Shown here: positions 33,576 to 41,787 of the stretch, one piece after another
How positions within the stretch are numbered: position 1 is the stretch's first letter
Layout of the letters: every line of letters begins with the position of its first letter
From: Porphyromonadaceae bacterium UBA7141
Lineage (GTDB): Bacteria; Bacteroidota; Bacteroidia; Bacteroidales; Muribaculaceae
Direction: 5' to 3'
Length of the DNA: 43,798 bases
Assembly (NCBI GenBank): GCA_002491945.1
Contig: DKWX01000060.1
Coordinates: forward strand, 1 to 43,798
Translations under genes and position numbers: made by a program
Notes under the pieces: model-generated
Database searches by the model: none
What the model was told of the DNA's origin: nothing
The model's input: the letters and a program-made list of their open reading frames with translations, nothing else

Positions 33576-34520
33576 TTAATCATTCGAATCGTCAGTGCCA
33601 AACACTACATAATCCGAAGATTTTCCGCTGAATGTGGCCCGGAAAAGCATCTGACGCTCTCCTATCGTAGCGGCGACCTCGTATTTGCATTCGGCCTCGG
33701 TGAGATATTTGCCGGCCGATTTAAATTCAAAGCTCTTGAAGGGGAAGTTGCGGTATTCCACCATTGTGCCGGAGGTGCCCCCTTCGGGTACAAGGGGCAC
33801 GATGTCGGCTCCGCTGATGGTGTAGCCGTGCTGACCCAGTGTGACATCGAGGTCTTTAAGCACTACGGATTCCAACTTCGGAGCATTGGGAGCGAAACGC
33901 ACGGAGTAGATCGTGACCGTAGCGTGCTTCATGTCGTCGGCAAAGACTATGCCGTAGCTGGCATCTTCGGTTGTTGAGCTCTCGTCGGTCCCGGACGCTG
34001 TGGGGTAGTAGGTCACTGTCGGCCCGAAGAAGCGGGGTTCAGGCTGCATTGTCACGACTCTCGCCCCAGGGACATCATAGCTCATCACAAGCGAACTGAT
34101 AGTGTTCATTCCATTGTTAATCCATGTCGGACGGTAGGTTATCATATATCCCGAGATATCGCTTATGGGCGCCGACTGACCGAGCATCCCCCCATTTTTG
34201 CTGGAAAAGAAATATGATTCGCTGACGCCATTGTAGCCATAGACGTAGGGTATGACATCTGTGCGGAAATCTCCTTTGACCCCTCCGGCCTCTATGTCGT
34301 TGGAATGTATCGTGAGTGAGCTGGTGTTGTAATTTATCGACACCTGATATAAGTGATCTTTCTGAAATATCACTTGCTGCGTCGCATCATCGGGTATGAC
34401 GAGCTGAAGCACTTTTGTGCCCCAGGAACCTGTGTTCTCACCCTCTTCGACTCCACAACTTGCGGTAGCAATACCAAGCAACGGTATTGCTGCAAACATA
34501 CAAATTTTATTCATATTCAT
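33576..34520 (-). CDS. Lipoprotein of unknown function
   Basis: A 314-aa exported protein that I do not recognise. The N-terminus has a hydrophobic segment and a lipobox-like ATASC-GVEEGE, with the cysteine at about residue 22 and acidic residues after it. The latter pattern resembles lipoprotein surface-export signals in Bacteroidetes. The rest is beta-rich with many Tyr, Ser and Thr, and no catalytic motif stands out. The frame is open 47 codons upstream, but that part covers the promoter at 34631-34662 and its leader. AAGAGA lies just before the ATG at 34520; an ATG two codons later is an alternative. No partner gene suggests a function. Confidence 0.7.
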   Translation of the reverse strand: MNMNKICMFAAIPLLGIATASCGVEEGENTGSWGTKVLQLVIPDDATQQVIFQKDHLYQVSINYNTSSLTIHSNDIEAGGVKGDFRTDVIPYVYGYNGVSESYFFSSKNGGMLGQSAPISDISGYMITYRPTWINNGMNTISSLVMSYDVPGARVVTMQPEPRFFGPTVTYYPTASGTDESSTTEDASYGIVFADDMKHATVTIYSVRFAPNAPKLESVVLKDLDVTLGQHGYTISGADIVPLVPEGGTSGTMVEYRNFPFKSFEFKSAGKYLTEAECKYEVAATIGERQMLFRATFSGKSSDYVVFGTDDSND

Positions 34521-34630
34521 AATTCTCTTGACTATTTTTTTATTATTATAATACATTCCGAAGAACATCCGGCCACGAGGACCGTCGCCATGTGCGATTT
34601 TCAGGCCACGCGTCCTCAGGTTTGCGAGGT

Positions 34631-34662
34631 CAAAGTTACTACACAAAGCGCTATTTTCCAAA
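34631..34662 (-). promoter_or_regulatory. Promoter of the lipoprotein gene
   Basis: On the minus strand TTTG (34662-34659), 20 bases, TAACTTTG (34638-34631): a perfect match to the Bacteroidetes consensus. Start near 34624, leader about 100 nt, in which GAGGAC and GTCCTC could pair. Confidence 0.78.
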
Positions 34663-34853
34663 TTATGCGGGGAATTTTATGATTTTATACCCTGTCTATG
34701 TGACCGTCTGCCACTATTGTGGATTCATATTTAATCTTGGCATGCTAATCCTATTTCATTTGGACAGTAACAGAATGCGGCATACGGCCATAATCATGTC
34801 TGCGGGTTGCACCCGCCATTGCGCCACGGGATACACAGAGCCGCAAAGTGTGG

Positions 34854-37172
34854 TCAGAAATTGGCCCGTATGGTGATGCCGTAGTCAAGACCATGCCCCC
34901 GCTGACGGAATTCATTCCCCATCGAGAGGAAGTAGAAGGTGTGGTATTTTGTGCAGGTGAGGTTCTTGCCCCATAGCTCCACGCTCCAACGCGGAGTGTT
35001 ATAGCCGAACGTGATTCCCAAGAGGCCGTAGAATTTCTGACGCAGTGTGTTGGCCTCGTTCCAGTAGATGTCGCCGGTGCCGGAGAAGTTGAGATGAGCC
35101 GCGAAATAATGCTCTTTGAATTTCTTCGATACGTTCATCATATATGATACCTCGGCAAACAGCGTGTTGGACGGGGCATACGGCAGACGCTTGCCGGCAT
35201 AGTCCTGCTGCCCGTCATTGAAGTCGACAAAGCGGGCATCGGTAAAACCATAGGTGGCCATGACGCTTAGCTCGGGCAGTATGTTGTAGAAGGCGCTCAG
35301 TTCGATGCCGAGGCTTCGGGTGCGCCCTGCATTGGTCATCATGCGGCCGGTGGTCTGTCCGTCGGGGAACACGGTGAGTTGCTGGTCGCGGCAGTCGATA
35401 TAGAATGCCGACACATCAAGGCTCAAGGCCGACTCTAAAAGATTGAGATGTGTGCCGGCCTCATAGTTCCAGCTTTTCTCGGGACGATAACTGACGATAT
35501 CCTCGACATCGTATTGTCCGGCAAGCCCCATGAAGCGCATCAGCTGCTGCTGAAGCACATCGGAGAACATCTGCGTGTTGTATCCCCCGGCCTTGTAACC
35601 CTTACCTACTGTCAGATAGATATTGCTGGCCGGAAGGCGGTCGATATTCCACATCACGCTCACTTTAGGCAGAAACATCAGGTAATGGGATGTGAGGCGT
35701 CCGCTCTCGTCAAGGTCGACGGTGATATTGTGATATGGCGTGGCATCGGCGGGCATCGGCAGACACCCGCCCGGATTGTTGTAGATTGTATAGGAGGTAT
35801 TGCACCAGCTGTGGTAATCGAGAGCCACCCGCTCGTAGTCAAGACGCACCCCCGCCGAGAATTTCCAATTGCCGTGTTCATACTGTGATTCGTGATAGAT
35901 GGCGGCGCCCCCGGAGGGCAGTGTGAAGCGGGAGTCGAGGGGGAACTGGCGTTCATCCCACCTGATGGGGAAATAGGGGTTGGCCTGATTGCGGTGGAGT
36001 TCGATGAGTCTGGTTATGCCGTAATCCTTAAATGTCACCGGAGCCTCCATGCGCTGATGCCGGTAAAAGCCGTAGACGCCGGTCAGCCAGCCGTAGCGGC
36101 CGTCGAGAGCTGAACCGCGCAGCATCACGTCTTCTGTAAATGCAGTCTCACGCTTTTTCTGTGTAAGAGTGAAATATGACTGGGGGAGGAAATCCTGATC
36201 GAGCGTCATATTGTCGTCGATATGCTGCACGGTGCTGACCGACACGAGGCGCAGATCGCCGATATGGGCCGTAAGCGTGAGGGCGTCCGAAAGCAGGTAT
36301 CGCCGATAGAAGCAGGTGTCGTTGTAGCTGATTTTTCCGGAGGCCACATTTTCGTAAGGATATCCCCCCTGACGCAGTATCGACTGCGCGAGGGTATTGG
36401 TGAGATGCAGTGAAGACGAGGGATACCACACCTGTTTGAGACGCAGGCTGCCGCTCAATTCCTTGTCGACGGTGTAACCGTTGTATGAGTTGCGGAATTC
36501 TCCGTCACGGCGATAGAATCCTCCGGAGGCCGAGAAGCCGAAGCTGTCGGAAAACCTGTGATACCACCCGAGATTGAACCGGAACAGCTGGCGTGGCCCG
36601 ATTTCAGTCAGACCGCGCCATCCCTGATATTCCATCGGAGAGAGTGTGCGGATATTTACGAGTCCCGTCATGGTGTTGCGGCCGAACAGAGAACTCTGAG
36701 GGCCGCGCAGCATCTCCATATAAGAGATATCGGTGATGTCGAAATCATAGGCATCTTTATTCAGGAAGCCTACGTTGTCGACGGTGAGTCCGACGGCCGG
36801 CTGGTCCATCCGCGCCCCTATGCCGCGCACGTAAATCGTGGAAGTGATGCGCGATCCGTAGTCGGGGATATGGAAATTCGGCACCACCGACGACAGTCCC
36901 TTGACGTCAGTCATGCCGAGGCGCTCGACATCGGCCCGTCCCACCATTGTTCCCGATACCGGGAGCTGACGGAAGGCAGTGCCGTGCTTCACGGCCACCA
37001 CATCAAGTTCATCAAGCAGATAATACACCGAGTCGGCTTCTGCTGCGACATAAGAATCGACATTGCCGGACACGGATGAATCTCCCGCCACAGCAGAGGC
37101 GGCCGATGCCGACAGGAATGTCCATAACGCCGGGATAAGGCTTATGATAAGAATATAAAGATAACGAAGCAT
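34854..37172 (-). CDS. TonB-dependent outer-membrane receptor
   Basis: A 772-aa outer-membrane transporter. A signal peptide (about 1-27) and an acidic stretch precede a TonB-box-like LDELDVVAV (about 54-62), then the plug domain with VRGIGARMDQPAVGLTVDNV and LRGPQSSLFGRNTMTGLVNI, and a long barrel with a terminal beta-strand ending RANF. It lacks the carboxypeptidase-like N-terminal domain and the SusD partner of glycan systems, which favours a small ligand such as a siderophore, heme or vitamin. The ligand is not determinable. The ATG at 37172 begins the signal peptide; the longer frame runs through the promoter at 37196-37227. Confidence 0.9.
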   Translation of the reverse strand: MLRYLYILIISLIPALWTFLSASAASAVAGDSSVSGNVDSYVAAEADSVYYLLDELDVVAVKHGTAFRQLPVSGTMVGRADVERLGMTDVKGLSSVVPNFHIPDYGSRITSTIYVRGIGARMDQPAVGLTVDNVGFLNKDAYDFDITDISYMEMLRGPQSSLFGRNTMTGLVNIRTLSPMEYQGWRGLTEIGPRQLFRFNLGWYHRFSDSFGFSASGGFYRRDGEFRNSYNGYTVDKELSGSLRLKQVWYPSSSLHLTNTLAQSILRQGGYPYENVASGKISYNDTCFYRRYLLSDALTLTAHIGDLRLVSVSTVQHIDDNMTLDQDFLPQSYFTLTQKKRETAFTEDVMLRGSALDGRYGWLTGVYGFYRHQRMEAPVTFKDYGITRLIELHRNQANPYFPIRWDERQFPLDSRFTLPSGGAAIYHESQYEHGNWKFSAGVRLDYERVALDYHSWCNTSYTIYNNPGGCLPMPADATPYHNITVDLDESGRLTSHYLMFLPKVSVMWNIDRLPASNIYLTVGKGYKAGGYNTQMFSDVLQQQLMRFMGLAGQYDVEDIVSYRPEKSWNYEAGTHLNLLESALSLDVSAFYIDCRDQQLTVFPDGQTTGRMMTNAGRTRSLGIELSAFYNILPELSVMATYGFTDARFVDFNDGQQDYAGKRLPYAPSNTLFAEVSYMMNVSKKFKEHYFAAHLNFSGTGDIYWNEANTLRQKFYGLLGITFGYNTPRWSVELWGKNLTCTKYHTFYFLSMGNEFRQRGHGLDYGITIRANF

Positions 37173-37195
37173 CAGGTCGTAAACAAAATAAATTG

Positions 37196-37227
37196 CAAAT
37201 TTAGCGTTTTTGTGGCTATGCTGCAAT
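37196..37227 (-). promoter_or_regulatory. Promoter of the TonB-dependent receptor
   Basis: On the minus strand ATTG (37227-37224), 20 bases, TAAATTTG (37203-37196). The -7 box is perfect and the -33 box has one change. Start near 37189, leader about 17 nt. The 70 bases from here to the sdaA promoter may hold regulator sites; none was recognised. Confidence 0.65.
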
Positions 37228-37298
37228 ATCTTGGTGTTGATTACTCCCAATAGGCTTCCAATAGATGGGGCAAGATGTGAAGATTTCAGTCTCTACAC

Positions 37299-37329
37299 TC
37301 TGTTTTATCGGAGGGAATTATTAATTTTG
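37299..37329 (+). promoter_or_regulatory. Promoter of the serine dehydratase / RNase Z pair
   Basis: TCTG (37299-37302), 19 bases, TAATTTTG (37322-37329). The -7 box is perfect and the -33 box has one change. Start near 37336, 16 bases before the ATG. Confidence 0.6.
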
Positions 37330-37351
37330 TATGTTTTAATGCATCATCAAC

Positions 37352-38560
37352 ATGAAATCAATCCGTGAAATCTATAGAATAGGCACCGGGCCGTCGTCGT
37401 CGCACACGATGGGTCCGCGGCATGCCGCCGAGATATTCCTTTCGAGCCACCACAATGCCGAGGGGTATGAGGTGGTGCTCTACGGTTCGCTGGCTGCCAC
37501 AGGCAAGGGACATATGACCGACGCCGCCATCATTGATGTGCTCTCAAAGACGGAGATGCCTGTCAATATCGTATGGAAACCAGATGTGTTTCTCCCCTAT
37601 CATCCGAATGCCATGACTTTCCGCTCGCTCGACGCTATGGGATTCCCCACCGATGAGATGACTTTCTACAGTGTCGGAGGCGGAGCCATCGAGGAGGAAG
37701 GGAAGCCACTGGCCGGATCGCCTGAAATCTACAATCTTGACTCGCTGACAGAGATAATGCAGTATTGCGAACGCACCGGGCATTCCTACTGGGAATATGT
37801 AGAGCAGTGCGAAGGCCCGGGGATATGGATTTACCTGCATGAAGTGTGGGAGGCCATGAAGGCGGCCGTGGAGCGAGGTCTGAAGCATGAGGGACGCCTG
37901 CCGGGGCCGCTGAATCTGCAGCGCAAGGCCAATTCGTATTATGTCAAGGCCGGCGGCTATCGCGACAATCTCCAGTCGCGCGGCCGTGTGTTCGCCTATG
38001 CGCTGGCCGTGAGCGAAGAGAATGCCTCGGGGGGCACTATCGTGACGGCGCCCACGTGCGGCAGCTGCGGCGTGGTGCCCGGCGTGCTCTATCATATATG
38101 GAAGAGCCGACAGTTCCCGGAAATCCAGATGCTCCACGCTCTTGCCACGGCAGGCCTGTTCGGCAATGTGGTGAAGCACAATGCCTCTATCTCAGGAGCC
38201 GATGTAGGGTGCCAGGGTGAGGTAGGCGTAGCCTGCGCAATGGCGGCCGCCGCCGCAAGCCAGCTCTTCGGCGGATCCCCCGCACAGATAGAATATGCCG
38301 CCGAGATGGGACTGGAACACCATTTGGGAATGACGTGCGACCCTGTGTGCGGTCTGGTGCAGATTCCCTGCATAGAGCGCAACGCCTATGCTGCGGCACG
38401 AGCCCTCGACGCAAATATCTACGCCAGCTTTACGGATGGAAGCCACAGGGTATCGTTCGACAAACTGGTGAAAGTGATGAAGGAAACAGGACACGACCTC
38501 CCGTCGCTGTACAAAGAGACTGCCGCCGGCGGTCTGGCCAAGGATTATATGCAGATGTGA
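37352..38560 (+). CDS. sdaA: L-serine ammonia-lyase (iron-sulfur L-serine dehydratase)
   Basis: A 402-aa single-chain enzyme that turns L-serine into pyruvate and ammonia using a 4Fe-4S cluster. The beta domain starts IGTGPSSSHTMGPRHAAEIF (10-29), with the substrate-binding SSSHTMGP. The alpha domain carries APTCGSCGVVPG and CDPVCGLVQIPC, whose cysteines include the cluster ligands. Length is somewhat below the 450-460 aa of E. coli SdaA but usual for this group. The last base of its stop is the first base of the RNase Z start (TGATG), so translation is coupled. Confidence 0.93.
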   Translation: MKSIREIYRIGTGPSSSHTMGPRHAAEIFLSSHHNAEGYEVVLYGSLAATGKGHMTDAAIIDVLSKTEMPVNIVWKPDVFLPYHPNAMTFRSLDAMGFPTDEMTFYSVGGGAIEEEGKPLAGSPEIYNLDSLTEIMQYCERTGHSYWEYVEQCEGPGIWIYLHEVWEAMKAAVERGLKHEGRLPGPLNLQRKANSYYVKAGGYRDNLQSRGRVFAYALAVSEENASGGTIVTAPTCGSCGVVPGVLYHIWKSRQFPEIQMLHALATAGLFGNVVKHNASISGADVGCQGEVGVACAMAAAAASQLFGGSPAQIEYAAEMGLEHHLGMTCDPVCGLVQIPCIERNAYAAARALDANIYASFTDGSHRVSFDKLVKVMKETGHDLPSLYKETAAGGLAKDYMQM

Positions 38561-39486
38561 TGGCGGATTTCACCATACATACTCTCGGATGCGGATCGGC
38601 ACGTCCTACGACGCGCCATAATCCATCGGCTACGGTGGTGGAGTTCCGCAACAATCTGTTTATGGTAGACTGCGGCGAGGGCGCTCAGAAGGCGCTGCTG
38701 CAGCAACACCTTAAAATCAGTCGCCTTGGACATATCTTCCTGACGCATATGCACGGCGACCATGTGCTCGGGCTGCCGGGACTCATAAGCACTCTGGGGC
38801 TACAGGACACCGGTGGCGAACTGACGATACACACCTTTGCCGACGGCGCATCAATACTGAAGGATATCTTCAATTATTTCGGACGCAACCTCCCTTACGA
38901 CATCCGCTTCAATATCCTCGACCCGAAACGGGAGGAAGTGGCGTTTGAAAACAAGGCGCTTACCGTGCGCACCCTACCGCTGTGTCACCGTGTGCCGGCT
39001 GTAGGATTCGTATTCGAGGAGAAGCCGCGCCAGCGCCATCTGAACAGGGAAATGTGCGATTTCCATGGTGTGCCGACAAGCCAGTTCAATAATGTGAAGG
39101 GGGGGATGGATTTCGTCAGACCCGACGGTACGGTAGTGCCCAACGAACGACTTACATCTCCGGCCACCCCTTCGCTCTCTTACGCACATATCTCGGACAC
39201 GATACATCTGCCGGAACTTGCAGATCGAATCGGTCCGGTCGACCTTCTCTTTCATGAGACTACCTATCTCGATTCAGAACTCGACATGGCGCGCCGCAAT
39301 TACCACACCACAGCCCGCCAGGCCGGAGAGATGGCACGCCGTTGCGGCGCCCGCTGGCTGCTGACCGGGCATTATTCCTCCCGCTACGACAACGAGGAGG
39401 AATTCCGGCGTCAGGCCATGGAGGAATTTCCCAACGTGATACTCAACCGCGAAGGTTTGCGCACCGACCTGACCCGCCTGCCCTGA
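38560..39486 (+). CDS. rnz: Ribonuclease Z
   Basis: A 308-aa metallo-beta-lactamase-fold endonuclease that matures tRNA 3' ends. The zinc motif HMHGDH lies at residues 63-68. Other landmarks are the N-terminal LGCGSARPT (9-17), a conserved LPLCHRVPAVGF further in, FHETTYLD, and HYSSRYDN near the C-terminus. The ATG at 38560 is chosen because it opens the family N-terminus and overlaps the sdaA stop; the frame is open upstream inside sdaA. It precedes the hairpin at 39511-39556. Confidence 0.94.
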   Translation: MADFTIHTLGCGSARPTTRHNPSATVVEFRNNLFMVDCGEGAQKALLQQHLKISRLGHIFLTHMHGDHVLGLPGLISTLGLQDTGGELTIHTFADGASILKDIFNYFGRNLPYDIRFNILDPKREEVAFENKALTVRTLPLCHRVPAVGFVFEEKPRQRHLNREMCDFHGVPTSQFNNVKGGMDFVRPDGTVVPNERLTSPATPSLSYAHISDTIHLPELADRIGPVDLLFHETTYLDSELDMARRNYHTTARQAGEMARRCGARWLLTGHYSSRYDNEEEFRRQAMEEFPNVILNREGLRTDLTRLP

Positions 39487-39510
39487 CCTCATGCATCTGT
39501 TATTCTTCGA

Positions 39511-39556
39511 ATATGGCAAAGCCCCGGCCCTATCTGGCGCCGGGGCTTTGCCATAT
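39511..39556 (+). terminator. Long perfect hairpin after RNase Z
   Basis: An 18-bp perfect stem (39511-39528 and 39539-39556) with a 10-base loop, 25 bases after the rnz stop. The stem contains AAAGCCCCGGC/GCCGGGGCTTT. The three T inside the arm can act as a short U tract, but there is no long T run. Termination is likely but not certain. Confidence 0.7.
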
Positions 39557-40015
39557 CTGCAGGCCGATCCGAATGCCGGCGCCTTCGACAGACTCTTCAG
39601 AAATAGAAATGACAAATACACATCGCCTCCCCGCCGCAATTTACGTTATGACACACATATCCCCCATTTACAATCATAACCGTCATACACCAGTCTATCA
39701 AAAAAAACACGCCACCATTTACACTATAAATTAATCATTTAAAGATAAAATTAAAAAATATTTTGACTTTTGCGCAACAATTTTGAGTTTATTAACGTTA
39801 TATTATAAAGACCGCATCAAAATCCGGCCATATGTCATCTCTCCATAACATCGGATATTATTGTATATACAGCGCGCATTCTACAAAAATCACTTTTGAT
39901 TTTGCATAGTTTCCGATACGCCGACATATACAAACAGACACAATCAATAGCTATGTAAGTATTGGTCACGAGTCAATCCCAGATTGACACGTTGCCGTAA
40001 AATCATAAACTATAT
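39557..40015. other. Long AT-rich intergenic region
   Basis: About 460 bases without a credible gene. The stretch 39690-39830 is very AT-rich, in contrast with the GC-rich genes around it. Several near matches to TAnnTTTG occur (GACTTTTG and CAATTTTG near 39760-39790, TGATTTTG near 39895), none with a good -33 box. An inverted repeat lies at 39969-39991. Confidence 0.5.
39969..39991 (+). repeat. Inverted repeat upstream of the secreted protein gene
   Basis: GTCAATC (39972-39978) and GATTGAC (39982-39988) with a 3-base spacer; the arms extend by CG/CG across one mismatch. It ends 25 bases before the start codon at 40016, a position suited to an operator or a leader hairpin. Confidence 0.6.
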
Positions 40016-41725
40016 ATGCTTATGAGTAAATTCTACATCATGATGGCCGCTTCGCTTATGGCCATTACGGCTTCTGCAGCCGTCAGCGACACACACTCTC
40101 TGCGTCTGAAGAATCACGACGCCTCGCGGCCTGCACCATGCAGCACTTCTGGTGCGGTAAAGTGCTTCCCCGTTGACGACCTTGTGAATCGGCATACTTC
40201 CGCTCCGGCGAAAAATGCCAAGGCTGCTCCGGCAAAAAAACTATCTTCAGCCGACATAATCTTCGACCGGCCCGAAGGGACTTCTGAATTCTACAACCGC
40301 TCGTCGCAGGGTTTTTTCGTATTCTTTGGCAATGTCTTCGTCAGCGCGGATGCCGGAGCATGCGTCGAAATGGTCACGACTCCCGACGGACGCCACTACA
40401 TCAACAATCTTATCTCCGGCCTGAGGCTCGATGCCTGGATGGAATGCGAGGTGGACGGCGATAAAATCACCGTTGCCGGCGGACAGCCTGTATTCTATTA
40501 TGCCGAGGATGATTACGAGGAGTTATATACAATCCATGCTTTCGACCTCTATCAAGACGGTGAATCCGCCTGGTATATGCCTGCGCAGGAGGATGTCTAC
40601 TCTTTCTCCGTTTCGGCCGATGGTGTAATTTCGTCCGTAGTGAAGGATAACTCGCAAATCCTGGGTCTGGGATATGTGGATGGCGACAGCCCGGCTGAAT
40701 GGGTTGGATACGGCGACTTCAATTTTTCAATGACACCCTTCTCCGACACTGCGGTCCTACCGGATGACGATGTGGCCCGTTCTGCTGAAAGATGGTCGCT
40801 AATTGCCGAAAGTGACGCTTATTTCACCAATGTGGCGGTGGATAAGGATGAAGTATGGCTGCAGGGAATCTACAAGAATATGCCTGACGCATGGGTCAAG
40901 CTCGACCGCGACGGCGACAAATGCACCTTGCCTATGTCGACATATCTCGGCATCACATCCGGCCACTACGTCTACTGCCAGCCGGCCAAGACTGAGTCTG
41001 TCTACGATGATTATTATGAGCAGTATGTCGATCAGTTTGTGCCAAGCGACTCTCCGGTAGTGTTTGACTTCAACGAGAGTGCCAAATCTCTAAAAGCGGG
41101 TGAGGCATCGGTGGTCTTTGCATATACGCTGCAGGATAATCCCAATTGGACACCGGCATCTTCGATAAAGAATCCTGTAATAATGCATCAGGAGCGCACA
41201 CCCGGCACTCCTCCCGGCGCCCCAAAAGACCTCATTGACGATGACACCTATTCCGACATGATGTTTATCGAGTTCACTCTCGAGCCTTTCGATACCGATG
41301 GCAATCTGCTCGACACATCCCGTCTTTATTACAATCTGCTGGTAGATGACAATCTGTTCACTTTCTATCCCGACCAGTATACTTATCTGACCGAGGAAAT
41401 TACCGACATACCCTACGACTTTGTCGATGGATGGGATATATACGTTGAAGGGACCAAGCGCACCGTATACTATACCACAACCGGAGTCGACACATGGGGA
41501 ATCCGCGCCATATATGTGGAAGATGACGGCTCCAAGGTCTACAGCGATATCACCAGAATCGCATCGGCAGCTTCCACCGTAAAGGGGATCCAGGACCATG
41601 CAGCCGCTCAAGTGGAATATTTTGACCTCAACGGCATACGCGTAAACAATCCCGGCAAGGGTATCTTTATCCGTAAGGCTGTGGATAAAGACGGCATGAC
41701 GTCGTTCTCGAAAATAACCCGCTGA
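40016..41725 (+). CDS. Secreted protein of unknown function with T9SS-like C-terminus
   Basis: A 569-aa exported protein. It has a signal peptide (about 1-22, ending TASAA), then an Ala/Lys/Pro-rich linker to about residue 78, and a beta-rich, acidic body without recognisable catalytic motifs. The last 40 residues (VEYFDLNGIRVNNPGKGIFI, then KITR) follow the YDLxGxxV...GIYI pattern common at the ends of type IX secretion cargo. This suggests export across the outer membrane and surface attachment. The start at 40016 and an ATG at 40022 are both possible. The next gene starts 62 bases downstream and has the same kind of ending, so they probably form an operon. Confidence 0.72.
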   Translation: MLMSKFYIMMAASLMAITASAAVSDTHSLRLKNHDASRPAPCSTSGAVKCFPVDDLVNRHTSAPAKNAKAAPAKKLSSADIIFDRPEGTSEFYNRSSQGFFVFFGNVFVSADAGACVEMVTTPDGRHYINNLISGLRLDAWMECEVDGDKITVAGGQPVFYYAEDDYEELYTIHAFDLYQDGESAWYMPAQEDVYSFSVSADGVISSVVKDNSQILGLGYVDGDSPAEWVGYGDFNFSMTPFSDTAVLPDDDVARSAERWSLIAESDAYFTNVAVDKDEVWLQGIYKNMPDAWVKLDRDGDKCTLPMSTYLGITSGHYVYCQPAKTESVYDDYYEQYVDQFVPSDSPVVFDFNESAKSLKAGEASVVFAYTLQDNPNWTPASSIKNPVIMHQERTPGTPPGAPKDLIDDDTYSDMMFIEFTLEPFDTDGNLLDTSRLYYNLLVDDNLFTFYPDQYTYLTEEITDIPYDFVDGWDIYVEGTKRTVYYTTTGVDTWGIRAIYVEDDGSKVYSDITRIASAASTVKGIQDHAAAQVEYFDLNGIRVNNPGKGIFIRKAVDKDGMTSFSKITR

Positions 41726-41787
41726 CCCTGTCCATGCCATATTTCTCCTCCGGCAAATCTTTTATTAATCCAAAGACTATCAACGAT

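Noticed and set aside
34802..34816. GCGGGT/ACCCGC hairpin after the TonB receptor gene as terminator or tRNA arm
   Set aside because: Only 6 bp, no T run, and no tRNA-like cloverleaf around it.
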